Shown here: one piece after another, positions 1-7,614 of the stretch
How the letters are laid out: each line of letters starts with the position of its first letter
How positions within the stretch are numbered: position 1 is the first letter of the stretch
Translations under genes and position numbers: made by a program
NCBI GenBank assembly: GCA_023264915.1
Contig: JAHFUU010000095.1
Coordinates: 1-7,984 of the forward strand
From: Microthrixaceae bacterium
GTDB lineage: Bacteria; Actinomycetota; Acidimicrobiia; Acidimicrobiales; Acidimicrobilacustridaceae
Reading direction: 5' to 3'
DNA length: 7,984 nucleotides
The notes under the pieces: generated by a model
What the model saw: only the letters and a program-made list of their open reading frames with translations
Told to the model about the DNA's origin: nothing
The model's database searches: none

Positions 1-1
1 C

Positions 2-460
2 ACCATCACGGTCCACGTCAACCCCAAGGCGATGGGCGCAACCATCCCGGACAACATCCGCCAGCCGATCGACGACGTCTACACCGCGATGGTCGCCGGT
101 GACTGGGCGACCGTGCGAGCCAGGCTGATCGTCAACTCCTTCCGCGAGGATGGCTACAACATGATCCGTGGCTACTTCCTCCTGCCCTCCTCGGCCACGC
201 CCAACGGCGACGGCTCCTACAACGTGCACACCTGGATCATCGTGAACGAGGACTGGAGCCAGGCTCAGGTCAACACGTTCCCGAACGCAGAGGGAGCCGT
301 AGGTGGAGCCGGCCAGAAGTCAGGCGCGTACTGCCTCAACTTCCGCGTCCAGCCGGGGGGGACGATCACCCAGATCGGGGGGCCGCTCCAGAGGCCCGAG
401 TACGTCCCAGGGTTCCGTACCGCCGAGCAGGCCGCTGCCTACGCGGGGCGCCCCTGCTGA
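2..460 (+). CDS. 3' end of unidentified protein, possibly NTF2-like (5' partial)
   Basis: The reading frame is open from the first complete codon at the window edge to a TGA at 458-460, so 152 C-terminal residues are visible and the start lies outside. An ATG at 32-34 exists, but the ten residues before it (TITVHVNPKA) read as ordinary coding sequence in the same frame, so I treat the gene as truncated by the window. The visible part has an amphipathic helix-like stretch followed by AGDWATVRARL (about residues 32-42), then alternating strands (around YNVHTWIIVN, 73-82, and YCLNFRVQ, 110-117). Cys111 and a C-terminal Cys152 could form a disulfide if the domain is exported. The helix plus AGDW pattern followed by strands resembles small NTF2-like/SnoaL-like domains; this is an inference from pattern only. 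It converges with the minus-strand operon, 47 bp away, and is not obviously part of it. The function is not recognised. Confidence 0.75.
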   Translation, partial: TITVHVNPKAMGATIPDNIRQPIDDVYTAMVAGDWATVRARLIVNSFREDGYNMIRGYFLLPSSATPNGDGSYNVHTWIIVNEDWSQAQVNTFPNAEGAVGGAGQKSGAYCLNFRVQPGGTITQIGGPLQRPEYVPGFRTAEQAAAYAGRPC

Positions 461-508
461 ACGGCGAGCGGGGCGCCGTGCCAACCGGCCACCGCGGTGC
501 CCACCGGT
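445..508. terminator. Candidate bidirectional terminator: nested inverted repeats between convergent genes
   Basis: The junction of the two convergent genes is dense in dyads. GGCGCCCC (447-454) pairs perfectly with GGGGCGCC (470-477) around the first gene's stop codon. ACGGCG (461-466) pairs with CGCCGT (474-479). ACCGG (484-488) pairs with CCGGT (504-508), enclosing the palindrome CACCGCGGTG (490-499). No T-tract follows on either strand, so a classical intrinsic terminator cannot be claimed, although high-GC actinobacteria often show hairpins without T-tracts at gene ends. The call rests on position between convergent ends plus stem potential. GC-rich sequence yields short dyads by chance. 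Confidence 0.3.
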
Positions 509-2697
509 CAGCGCCGTGCCAGGAGGGATCGGGGGTCGACGAGCAGGCGGAGCCGGTCGCCGAAGGAGAGCGTGCGCCTCCAGAGCTGGTCGAACTGGGC
601 TGCGAGCAGCCAGGCCTGCTCGGCTTGTTGCGCCGTCGGCTCTGCTGACCGGTAGCGCGCCTGGTTGACGATGGTCCGCAACGCTGCCAGAGGTTGGCTC
701 ACCTCGGGACCCACCAGTGCCATGCCCTCGCGCACCACGTCCGAGGCGGTCATCGCGCGGCTGTCGCGAAGCCCGGTCTCGGCCAGGCGATCCAGAGCCT
801 GGTGCCACGCGCCGGCGATCCTGGCTCGCGCGTCGGTGTGACCCCGGCGCCGTCGCCGCCTCGCGACGCGCACCGCCCAGAGGCACACGATCCATGCGAT
901 GACCACACCGACGCTTGCTGCCAGCGCGATGCCTGCCAACCGGATCACTGCGGGAAGTCCGCCGTCGCCAGGTTCGGGACCCGCGAGCTGTCCGGGACCG
1001 ACATCGGTTGGGTTCGCTGGAGGGGTGCCCGCGCTCTTGAGCGTGTCATCCAGGTTCGGCTTGCCCGCGGGCGGCTTCTGGTCCGGCTTGGCCTGACCCC
1101 CGGGGACCGGATCGAAACCAACCCATCCGATCCCCTCGAAGAGCACCTCTGGCCAGACCTGGAGGTCGTTGGTCCGCACCTCGTGGCGTCCGGCCCCGAC
1201 CGGCACGCCATAGCCGACCGCGATCCGTGTCGGCATCCCGGCAGCCCGGCCGAGCACTGCGTAGAGGGCGGCGAACTGGTCCGGTGAGCCGATGCCCCCG
1301 CTCGCTCCGGTGAGGAGGTTGTCCAGGTCAGCGAGTGACTGGCCCGAACGTGGCGATGTCGAGGGGGCGGTCTGCAACCCACGTTCCTTGCTGAGGTAGG
1401 CCTCCAGCTCAACCGCTGACTGGAACTGGAAGGACGCGGCCGCCGCGTCTGCGGAGGCGGCGCGCATGGTGGCCGTGAAGGTGCCCGGCAGATCGAGGTA
1501 GTGCTGGGCAACAGGACCAGAGGCGAACCTTGCGGTGCGTGGGACGCTCACGTCACCGGCCAGCTTCGGCTCCTCGGAGTCGATGTCGAAGGTGCGGCCG
1601 CGCGCCAAGCCGCCCGGGACCGCCAGCATGCCCGAGGACCGGTCGAACACGAGGTCGTTGTCGTGGGTCTGTGTCGGCCAGTCGACCATCGGCAGCCAGT
1701 ACCCGTTCAGGTCCTCGACGGTGATCCGCTGGTGGATCTTGTTGGTGGGCACCTTGACCTCGGGTGAGCTCGGCATCTTGTTGGCCACCTTCAGGAACTG
1801 AGCCGAGGACGTCCAGGCCTTCCCGTCATAGGTGTCCAGAACGAGGAGCCGGAAGCGAGCCTTCTCGATGTCACGGTCGGTCTCGACCGTGAAGACGGTG
1901 CGGGCGTCAGGCTTGTCGCGCTCGACGAGCGCCTTGTGTGCGAAGGCCACGGGGTTGAGGGCAGTTCTCAGCTCCGGTGGTTCGTCCACGACGTCGCGAA
2001 GCTCGAAGGAGTCTCGTGCAGATCCGAAGGGAACGAATGCGCCCACCAGGACACCGACCACGCCGATGGTGACGATGACGGCCGCGCCGCCGGCGACTCG
2101 CCGGTTCGAGGTGTTGACCGGAACGCTGGCAGACCTGCCCCCGACCGTGTAGGTGGCCCTGAACATCAACATCACACCAGCGGTACCAACCAGTGCCCCA
2201 ACGGCGATCACACCCTGGTGAGCAGCCGAGCCCTGGTCGCCGAAGGTCAAGCCGAAGGTGTATGCCAGCACCGGTGGGACGATCGGGCCGAGGGGCCTCG
2301 CGGTGCGCAGGGTCAGCATGGCGGCCGCTGCCGCTGTGATCCAGGTGACGATCATCGGAACGGCCTCCAGGCCCGGCTCCGCAGGTGCCGGCACGCTAGA
2401 GGTGAGCATCTGCCTCCAGCCGTCGACGAATCCCTGCCACATCAGGGTCGGGTCGAACCGACCCAGGCACCCGACCATGAGCACCAGGCCCACCGATGAG
2501 GCAGCAGCCGAGAGCCAGCTCGGCTTGTTCCGCTCGAAGGCGACGCTCTCGACGAGGATCGCCGCAAAGGCAGCGACGGTGACCGGCACCAATGTGGCTC
2601 GAACGCCCATGGCGATCGAGAACGAGAGGCCGGCGATCACCGACATGACGGCCGCGGCAAGCAGCTGCCGAGCACGTGAGCTTGCCGACGACCTCAT
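508..2697 (-). CDS. TgpA/DUF3488-type membrane protein with degenerate transglutaminase-like domain
   Basis: This is a 729-residue multi-pass membrane protein, last gene of the operon. The N-terminal third carries about six or seven hydrophobic segments (about 12-31, 33-52, 62-79, 112-130, 137-152, 160-180, 201-222). An extracytoplasmic region then leads into a transglutaminase-like core at about 455-535. A further membrane segment follows (about 585-611) with a basic stop-transfer run (RRRRRR, 613-618), then a C-terminal cytoplasmic helical part resembling DUF4129 (about 628-702). Family members normally carry Cys and His of the triad in contexts like G-x-C-x-Q-F-A and H-A-W-x-E-V. Here these read GSPDQFAAL (470-478) and LQVWPEVLF (512-520), so Cys is replaced by Pro472 and His by Gln513; only the Asp of GFDP (Asp529) remains. 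A peptidase or transglutaminase reaction is therefore unlikely, and a binding or scaffold role is more plausible (inference). The ATG overlaps the DUF58 stop as ATGA (2697-2694), indicating translational coupling. Length and architecture are normal for the family. Confidence 0.93.
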   Translation of the reverse strand: MRSSASSRARQLLAAAVMSVIAGLSFSIAMGVRATLVPVTVAAFAAILVESVAFERNKPSWLSAAASSVGLVLMVGCLGRFDPTLMWQGFVDGWRQMLTSSVPAPAEPGLEAVPMIVTWITAAAAAMLTLRTARPLGPIVPPVLAYTFGLTFGDQGSAAHQGVIAVGALVGTAGVMLMFRATYTVGGRSASVPVNTSNRRVAGGAAVIVTIGVVGVLVGAFVPFGSARDSFELRDVVDEPPELRTALNPVAFAHKALVERDKPDARTVFTVETDRDIEKARFRLLVLDTYDGKAWTSSAQFLKVANKMPSSPEVKVPTNKIHQRITVEDLNGYWLPMVDWPTQTHDNDLVFDRSSGMLAVPGGLARGRTFDIDSEEPKLAGDVSVPRTARFASGPVAQHYLDLPGTFTATMRAASADAAAASFQFQSAVELEAYLSKERGLQTAPSTSPRSGQSLADLDNLLTGASGGIGSPDQFAALYAVLGRAAGMPTRIAVGYGVPVGAGRHEVRTNDLQVWPEVLFEGIGWVGFDPVPGGQAKPDQKPPAGKPNLDDTLKSAGTPPANPTDVGPGQLAGPEPGDGGLPAVIRLAGIALAASVGVVIAWIVCLWAVRVARRRRRRGHTDARARIAGAWHQALDRLAETGLRDSRAMTASDVVREGMALVGPEVSQPLAALRTIVNQARYRSAEPTAQQAEQAWLLAAQFDQLWRRTLSFGDRLRLLVDPRSLLARR

Positions 2698-3839
2698 TGG
2701 ATCAGCCCGATGTTCCAGCGGTCGGCGAACTCAGATGGGCTGGCCGCGTCGATGACGAGGGCGCCGGCATGTGCAGCGGGCAGGCTGCCCGTCTCGGGCC
2801 GGACGTTGACCAACGTCAACAGGTCATAGCGCCGGTGCAGCAGGGCGATCGCCTCGAGATCGTCGCGACCGGCACCGGGCGCGGTGACCACCACGAGCGA
2901 GTTCCCACCGCGCTCCCACGCGAGGTCGTTCGCCACCTCGACGAGCGATCCTGAGTCCTCCAGCTGGAGGCCGGCGAAGCGATCCATGAACTCCTGTGAT
3001 GCGGTGCTGCCCGCAAGGCCGTCGACATGAAGCCCGCCGCTGGTCCGCAGCTCCACCGGGAAGCGCGTGGCGGTGGATGCCGCGACGACAGAGGCAGCGA
3101 TCGTGATGGCGCGCTCGAAGCTCTCGGGCGTGTGGACCGAGCTCCGGCAATCCACCACGACGGTGGTGTGAGGAAGGCTCGTGTCCACGTGCTGGCGCAC
3201 CATCAGGGTCCCGGTGTGAGCTGTCGACTTCCAGTGGATGTGCCTGAGGTCGTCACCGATCACGTACTCGCGCAGGGCATGGAACGTGATCGAGCCTTGC
3301 GGTGCGGTGTCTGCAGTCGGCCCGTCGAGGTCGCGCGACAGCGATCCGGGCAGGGCGCTGACCGCATGGACGCGGGGGTGGACATAGAGGGTCTCGGCGT
3401 CGCCGTAGTTCTGGGTCCGGTTCCAGAGGCCGAGAGGGTCAGAGCGCGCGATCAGCAGCGGGCCGACGTCATAGATGCCCCGTGTGGAGGTGGGCAACGG
3501 GTAGGTCGTGAGCCCGAGCTCGCCAGGGCCGATCGGCTCGATCATGCCCTTGATGGTCATGTCGCCGAAGCCGTCCGCGGCGAGCAGCGGAGGGTTGGCG
3601 TGCCTGCCGTTGTTGACGACCTCGATGTGTCCCTCGGATGGCTCACCTGCTGTGACCCGCGTCGGCACCACCGTGCGCTGCACCGACAGCCGGAGCTGTC
3701 GCAAGAGCCACGCCGACGAGACCACGATCGCGATCAGCCCGGCGCTGCCCAAGATCACCAGTTGCGGGTAGCCCAACCACCAGCCGGCAGCGACGAGCGC
3801 ACAGCTGCCGGCGAGCAGGTGGCGTGCGGTGCGAGTCAT
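2694..3839 (-). CDS. DUF58 domain-containing protein (vWA-like partner of MoxR)
   Basis: This 381-residue protein carries the DUF58 hallmark around residues 186-215: an LREY motif, GDDLRHIHWK (195-204), then TAHTGTLMVR (206-215). Two hydrophobic segments near the N-terminus (about 7-22 and 27-46) anchor it in the membrane. A beta-rich stretch follows (about 50-155), then DUF58, then a vWA-like fold beginning VVVDCRSS (227-234). The metal site is atypical: vWA MIDAS motifs read D-x-S-x-S, while here Asp230 is followed by Cys-Arg-Ser-Ser, so metal binding is doubtful. DUF58 proteins are almost always encoded next to MoxR ATPases and are presumed partners or clients. The ATG (3839-3837) lies 19 nt after the moxR stop and has no convincing Shine-Dalgarno, consistent with coupling to upstream translation. 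The stop overlaps the next gene's start (ATGA). The frame is intact from start to stop, unlike the two genes upstream of it. Confidence 0.95.
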   Translation of the reverse strand: MTRTARHLLAGSCALVAAGWWLGYPQLVILGSAGLIAIVVSSAWLLRQLRLSVQRTVVPTRVTAGEPSEGHIEVVNNGRHANPPLLAADGFGDMTIKGMIEPIGPGELGLTTYPLPTSTRGIYDVGPLLIARSDPLGLWNRTQNYGDAETLYVHPRVHAVSALPGSLSRDLDGPTADTAPQGSITFHALREYVIGDDLRHIHWKSTAHTGTLMVRQHVDTSLPHTTVVVDCRSSVHTPESFERAITIAASVVAASTATRFPVELRTSGGLHVDGLAGSTASQEFMDRFAGLQLEDSGSLVEVANDLAWERGGNSLVVVTAPGAGRDDLEAIALLHRRYDLLTLVNVRPETGSLPAAHAGALVIDAASPSEFADRWNIGLIQ

Positions 3840-3858
3840 GTGGAGCTGGTCGCGATCG

Positions 3859-4824
3859 TCAGCGAGCGGTGCCGGGGACAGTGATCGGCATGCTGGACAG
3901 GGCGCGTCGAACGACCTCTGAGGCCGTGTGCCCGTGAAGCTCGGCTTCTGGGGTCAGCACCAACCGGTGGGCCAGAACCGGTTCCGCGAGGGACTTGACG
4001 TCTTCGGGGGTGACGAAGTCCCGGGCCTCGGACGCTGCCTTGGCGAAGGCGGCGCGCATCAGGCCCAGCGTGGCCCGCGGGCTCGCGCCGAGTCGAGTGT
4101 CACCGTCGGCACGGGTCGCCTCGGTGAGGGCGACTATGTAGTCCTGAAGCGAGTCGTCGACGTGCACCTCGTCGACGATGCTCACCATGGTCTGCATCTC
4201 GCTCAGCTCCATCACCGGCTCGAGGCGGTCCATCGGTGACCCGCCCCTGTGGGTGCGCAGCACGTCCACGCCTGCGTCATGATCCGGATAGCCGATCTGG
4301 GCGCGGATCAAGAACCGGTCGAGCTGGGCCTCGGGGAGCCTGTAGGTGCCGTCCATCTCGATCGGGTTCTGGGTGGCTATGACCATGAACGGGCGCGGGA
4401 CCTGGTGTGAGATGGCATCAACGGTGACCCGTCTTTCCTCCATCACCTCGAGCAGCGCAGACTGGGTCTTGGGCGACGCGCGGTTGATCTCGTCACCCAC
4501 GACGATGTTGGCGAACACCGGCCCGGGCTTGAACTCGAAGTCGTTGGTCTTCTGGTTGAAGATCGAGACGCCGGTCACGTCGGTGGGCAGCAGGTCAGGT
4601 GTGAACTGGACGCGCTTCCAGGACCCGGCAACCTACCCAGCCAGCGCACGAGCCAACGACGTCTTGCCCACGCCCGGGACGTCTTCGACGAGCAGGTGCC
4701 CCTCTGCGCACATACAGATCACCGCGAGCTCGATCACGGGCCGCTTGCCGCGTATCACGGTCTCGATGTTGTCCACCAGGGTGCCGAATGCGTTGGCGAA
4801 CCACTGGATGCGAGCTTCGCTCAC
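3859..4824 (-). pseudogene. MoxR-family AAA+ ATPase, interrupted by one in-frame TAG
   Basis: From the GTG at 4824 this frame encodes 321 residues, a normal MoxR length, if the TAG at codon 64 (4633-4635) is ignored. Walker A is in the first part ([10 protein letters not shown], 47-56, Lys54). Walker B (VVGDEIN, Asp111-Glu112), sensor 1 (IATQNP, Asn153), the arginine finger region (EAQLDRF, Arg170) and the sensor 2 region (GASPRA, 246-251) are all in the second part, in the same frame. The two parts flank the stop without any shift, reading ALAG, stop, VAGSWKRVQF. Family members usually have Ser at about this point, so TCG changed to TAG is the simplest history (inference). The start is supported by AAGGAG six bases upstream and by the GTGA overlap with the preceding gene. 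Translation to the TAG gives only a 63-residue stub. Restart at the first in-frame GTG (4578, codon 83) would lack Walker A. MoxR ATPases act as chaperone-like remodelers with DUF58/vWA partners. The gene is either inactivated or read through. Confidence 0.93.
4633..4635 (-). other. In-frame amber (TAG) codon inside moxR
   Basis: The plus strand reads CTA here, giving TAG on the coding strand. It is codon 64 of the moxR frame, nine codons after the Walker A lysine. The codons on both sides give recognisable MoxR sequence in one frame, so this is a point change rather than an indel. The following bases are GTTG, similar to the GTCG following the second amber codon in the upstream gene. Confidence 0.95.
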
Positions 4825-5237
4825 GTCTGTCTCCTTCTGATGACTGCCAGGGCTAGGTGGGTCTCGCGGAGGGCCACCTCGACGGGCTGGGTTGCAGGCT
4901 GCGCGAGGCGGGGTGGTCGGGGCTCTGCCGGTGGCAGGAATGGGGCGCTGGTGGTGGTCGTCCCTGTCACGGTGAAGGACCCTGCGGCAAGCTGAGCACC
5001 GCTCGATGCCCGGAGGATGACCTGGTAGCTGCCGCTTGCGAGCGACTCGGTCGAGATCGAGCCAGCGTTCAGCGTCATGCCCGGGGTGAGCGCGGAGCTG
5101 GTGAGGGGCAGATCGGTGACAGCCGTGGGTCCGGACACGTGGAGCACCGGCGAGCTGAGCTTCACGTAGCAGCAATCGGACCCGGCCTGCTGAGGCGACT
5201 GGGAGCTTGCGGGCGAGAGCGCGTTCGAGACGCCGAC
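4821..5237 (-). pseudogene. C-terminal continuation of the Fn3 gene beyond the amber codon
   Basis: Directly after the TAG the frame stays open for 138 codons to a TGA at 4823-4821. The codons keep strong C/G preference at third positions. The peptide looks like one more beta-sandwich domain: [13 protein letters not shown] soon after a Cys-Cys pair, then a regular alternation ending [13 protein letters not shown] and [10 protein letters not shown] Pro-rich tail closes it. The TGA overlaps the moxR GTG as GTGA, exactly as expected for the natural end of the upstream gene. With this segment the full gene has 890 codons (7490 to 4821), with the amber as codon 751. A separate small gene starting at the GTG at 5165 is possible on paper, but no Shine-Dalgarno or domain boundary supports it. 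Without this reading the 413 bp between Fn3 gene and moxR would be an unexplained gap in a tight operon. Confidence 0.8.
4830..4838 (-). promoter_or_regulatory. Ribosome binding site of moxR
   Basis: On the coding strand AGAAGGAGA precedes the GTG start at 4824, with the AAGGAG core six bases from the start. It is the best Shine-Dalgarno in the window. It lies within the last codons of the extended Fn3 frame, whose TGA overlaps the moxR GTG (GTGA, 4824-4821). This fixes the moxR start and shows that the ancestral upstream gene ended here rather than at 5238. Confidence 0.8.
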
Positions 5238-5240
5238 CTA
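5238..5240 (-). other. In-frame amber (TAG) codon inside the Fn3 gene
   Basis: The plus strand reads CTA, giving TAG on the coding strand as codon 751. Codon bias and beta-rich peptide continue on the far side without a frame change. The local context is TAGGTCG, close to TAGGTTG at the moxR amber codon. Confidence 0.85.
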
Positions 5241-7490
5241 GACGCTGGAACCCTGGGGGTCGGTCACGATGCTGAGCAGGCTGGAGGGATCCTGCACGTC
5301 GCACGTAAGTACCGGTGCGCTTGCGTAGTCTCCCGTATCTGCGTCGTTGCGGGCTGCCACCTCTATGCGGGCCTGCCGCCCCGCAGCGATGTCTACCAAG
5401 CCCGAGCCCGTGCCCCCCTGGCCGGCGTCGTCGAATCCGTTCAGGCGTATGGTCACCTCGTTGGTCGCAGAGTCCTGTGCTTGCTGGAACCCGCTGTAGC
5501 TGACCATCGCTGTGATCGAAGAGTCAGGGTTGGCGGCCCCGCAACCTCCGGCCGACACCGAGATGCCCGAGAGCGGCCCGGGCTTGGCAAAGGGTGTGGC
5601 GACCGCGTTGCTGGTGGTCGCCGCACCTAGCTTGCCGGCATCGTTCCGGGCAGTCACGCGGAAGTAGTAGCCGTTCCATGCCTCGAGCCCGGGCACCTCT
5701 GTCTGGGTTCCCGTTGACTGCGCCGTCTTCAGGGTGGGGTTCATGTTCTGGTCGAGCACCGTGATCTCATAGAGCGCCACCGGGCGGCCACCCGGCCCCT
5801 CACCGGCCCGGTTCCAGGACACCTGTGCCGAGTTGTTGGCGGTCCCCTTGGCGCGCACGTTGCTCGGGCTGCCTGGGACCAGCGCGTCGACGGGGGTGTC
5901 GTTCGAAGGCTGGCTGGGCGCCGAGCGGTTGTCCCTCACGTCGACCGCGTAGACCACGAAGCTGTAGGTGTTGCCGTTCGTGAGCGGCTTGACCAGGACG
6001 CTGCAGTCGCCGCCCTTGCACGCCGAGGATGCCTCGACCTTCTGGGGGGCGAAGTCGGCCGAGCCGCCCGCCGCCTCGATCTCGTAGCGCTTGATGTTGC
6101 CGGGTGACGAGCTCCATGTCACCGTGGCCTCAGAGTCAGCCCCGTCCCCATGGACCTTGGTCGGCGGCTGAGGCGGGTTGTCCATGCCGGGGAGGGTGGT
6201 GGAGGACCCCACCGGTGAAGGGGTTGAGGTCGAGCTTGTGGTCGAGGTCCCCGCCTTGCCCGCCTCGCTCTGACCTACGTCCTGTGAGGGCTGTGTAGTC
6301 GTCGTGACCGAGATCGGCGTCGGTGAGTATGTGTTCTGCTCGGGCTTGACCTCGCCCTTGGGTATGTCGGGCCTGCGCTTCAGCACCGGCTGGGGATCCG
6401 AGTCGGGGCCTGCCACGTGAGCCTCGGTGGCGGTGGGCGCGTTGGCAAAGAGGTAGCCGTCCTTGACGAACACGTCGACGGCCTCACCGATCGGCTCGTG
6501 CTCGACTCGATCGTCAGTCGAGTACCACCGAACCAACCCTTCCGAGGGCTGGGAAACGAACACGTTTCGGCCAACCCGGAAAGCGCCACCCACGTCGTCT
6601 CCGACCTCCATGCGTCCCAGATCCTCGAGCTGCCCCGAGTCGAGTGCGAGGTTCGCGACGCGTCCCGATCCGCGCTCGACCATCAGCAGCGGGCCCGGGG
6701 GGAGATCCTGCCCGAGGACGGTCCGCTGGGGGTCGAACCCAGCTGTGGAGATGCGGCCCTGGGCATGCCCGCGGTCATCGACGGGGATGACCACGCCCGA
6801 GCCTCGGTCGAGCACGATGGGCTCGTCGTCGATCGACCCCAGTGAGAGGTCGCGGCCCGAGGCACCCGTTCGGATCGTGTATCGGACCTCTTGGTCATCG
6901 AGCCCCAACAGGTTCCCGGTGCCTGTCTCGATCACCCAGAGAGCCCCCGCTCGGTCGACCATCGCGTCACCCGCACCACCTTCGACCCGAACCGGGGCGC
7001 CCCGCGGTTGGAGGCTCTGCGGGTCGCGAGAGGTGACCTCTGGGTGGTTCGGGTCGATCGAGTACACGCGGCCCGTTCCGACCAGCAGCCGGGTGCCCGG
7101 ACCGCCGATGGAGACGCCCTGCTCGTCGAAGGCCCGAGTGGTCGTGTCGAGGCGGTGCGCCTGCCCCGATGCGGCCTGCACCAGGTAAGCGAGACCGTCC
7201 CGCTGTGCCCACTTGCAGTCCTCGGCATCGGGGCATCGCTGCACGGCGGCGTCGACGGCGGCGTTGGGCCCGCTTGCATGGGCCATGTTCTCGCTGTCGG
7301 CGAGCCATGCGCCGCCGTCGAGCAAGCGAGACCGCGACGGCGTGAACCCGGTGGCCACGACGGCGACGATGGTGACGGCGAGGATCGTCAGAACCCCGCC
7401 CGCCGATGCTGCCCCGACTCGCCGGCGGGCGCGCCTGGTGTTGTCGTCTCCCGCCTTCGCGGTGTCAATGGAGTGCTGAGAGGTATCCAC
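5238..7490 (-). CDS. Membrane-anchored propeller-like/fibronectin type III surface protein (up to amber stop)
   Basis: A 750-residue product would be made if translation ends at the TAG. The basic N-terminus (RRARRR, 19-24) is followed by one membrane span (about 29-48), predicting a cytoplasmic N-terminus and a large exterior. Residues about 55-370 contain repeated strand-rich units of the type [17 protein letters not shown], resembling a beta-propeller. A Thr/Ser/Pro-rich linker (about 386-434) leads to two clear Fn3 domains (about 438-535 and 538-634; core Trp459/Tyr509 and Trp559/Tyr609) and a third Fn3-like domain (about 637-731) with Cys650 and Cys730. The GTG at 7490 is the first possible start, because a TGA lies six codons upstream in frame; AGGA is nine bases before it. 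It is the first gene of the operon with MoxR, DUF58 and the TgpA-like protein. The role is probably as the extracytoplasmic, possibly wall-contacting, member of that system (inference). The same frame continues as coding sequence beyond the TAG, so the protein was ancestrally longer. Confidence 0.88.
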   Translation of the reverse strand: MDTSQHSIDTAKAGDDNTRRARRRVGAASAGGVLTILAVTIVAVVATGFTPSRSRLLDGGAWLADSENMAHASGPNAAVDAAVQRCPDAEDCKWAQRDGLAYLVQAASGQAHRLDTTTRAFDEQGVSIGGPGTRLLVGTGRVYSIDPNHPEVTSRDPQSLQPRGAPVRVEGGAGDAMVDRAGALWVIETGTGNLLGLDDQEVRYTIRTGASGRDLSLGSIDDEPIVLDRGSGVVIPVDDRGHAQGRISTAGFDPQRTVLGQDLPPGPLLMVERGSGRVANLALDSGQLEDLGRMEVGDDVGGAFRVGRNVFVSQPSEGLVRWYSTDDRVEHEPIGEAVDVFVKDGYLFANAPTATEAHVAGPDSDPQPVLKRRPDIPKGEVKPEQNTYSPTPISVTTTTQPSQDVGQSEAGKAGTSTTSSTSTPSPVGSSTTLPGMDNPPQPPTKVHGDGADSEATVTWSSSPGNIKRYEIEAAGGSADFAPQKVEASSACKGGDCSVLVKPLTNGNTYSFVVYAVDVRDNRSAPSQPSNDTPVDALVPGSPSNVRAKGTANNSAQVSWNRAGEGPGGRPVALYEITVLDQNMNPTLKTAQSTGTQTEVPGLEAWNGYYFRVTARNDAGKLGAATTSNAVATPFAKPGPLSGISVSAGGCGAANPDSSITAMVSYSGFQQAQDSATNEVTIRLNGFDDAGQGGTGSGLVDIAAGRQARIEVAARNDADTGDYASAPVLTCDVQDPSSLLSIVTDPQGSSV

Positions 7491-7499
7491 TTGTCGAGA

Positions 7500-7503
7500 T
7501 CCT
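7500..7503 (-). promoter_or_regulatory. Weak ribosome binding site of the Fn3 gene
   Basis: AGGA on the coding strand lies nine bases before the GTG at 7490. It sits at the edge of the perfect 10-bp palindrome CCTGATCAGG (7501-7510). No alternative start codon exists between the upstream in-frame TGA (7508-7506) and this GTG, so the start is forced even though the site is weak. Confidence 0.45.
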
Positions 7504-7528
7504 GATCAGGCTGCCGCGTTGGGTGGAG

Positions 7529-7556
7529 AATCTAGCCCGGCTACGCCCCGGTCCGA
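7529..7556 (-). promoter_or_regulatory. Tentative operon promoter
   Basis: On the minus strand TAGATT (7534-7529) matches a -10 hexamer at four of six positions. TCGGAC (7556-7551) lies 16 bases upstream but is a poor -35. A start near 7522 would give a leader of roughly 30 nt before the GTG. Placement upstream of the first gene is the main support. Confidence 0.25.
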
Positions 7557-7614
7557 CGAGTCATGTGGCTGGGATGGGATCCACGGCCCCTCATCTGTTG
7601 GGGCGCCGTCGGCA

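Noticed and set aside
1936..2499. Plus-strand frame opposite the N-terminal half of the TgpA-like gene
   Set aside because: Composition is His/Asp/Arg-rich and unstructured, while the minus strand gives clear membrane segments.
3027..3884. Long plus-strand open frame (285 codons) opposite the DUF58 gene
   Set aside because: It lies antisense to a gene with an unmistakable family signature; its peptide is rich in Arg, Gly and Ala without recognisable motifs, typical of the reverse strand of GC-rich genes.
4578..4824. Frameshift as the cause of the split moxR
   Set aside because: Both halves lie in the same frame (start positions differ by a multiple of three), so only the TAG separates them.
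4636..5304. Upstream extension of the moxR N-terminal frame to 5304
   Set aside because: Residues before the GTG at 4824 are Arg/Pro-rich shadow sequence of the Fn3 C-terminus; the Shine-Dalgarno and GTGA overlap fix the start at 4824.
6463..7188. Plus-strand frame of 241 codons opposite the Fn3 gene, rich in Ser, Pro and Arg
   Set aside because: Low-complexity antisense shadow; the minus strand encodes the propeller-like region.
7501..7510. Perfect palindrome CCTGATCAGG near the Fn3 gene start
   Set aside because: Ten bases is short, the flanks do not extend it, and a chance occurrence is likely; noted only in context of the ribosome binding site.
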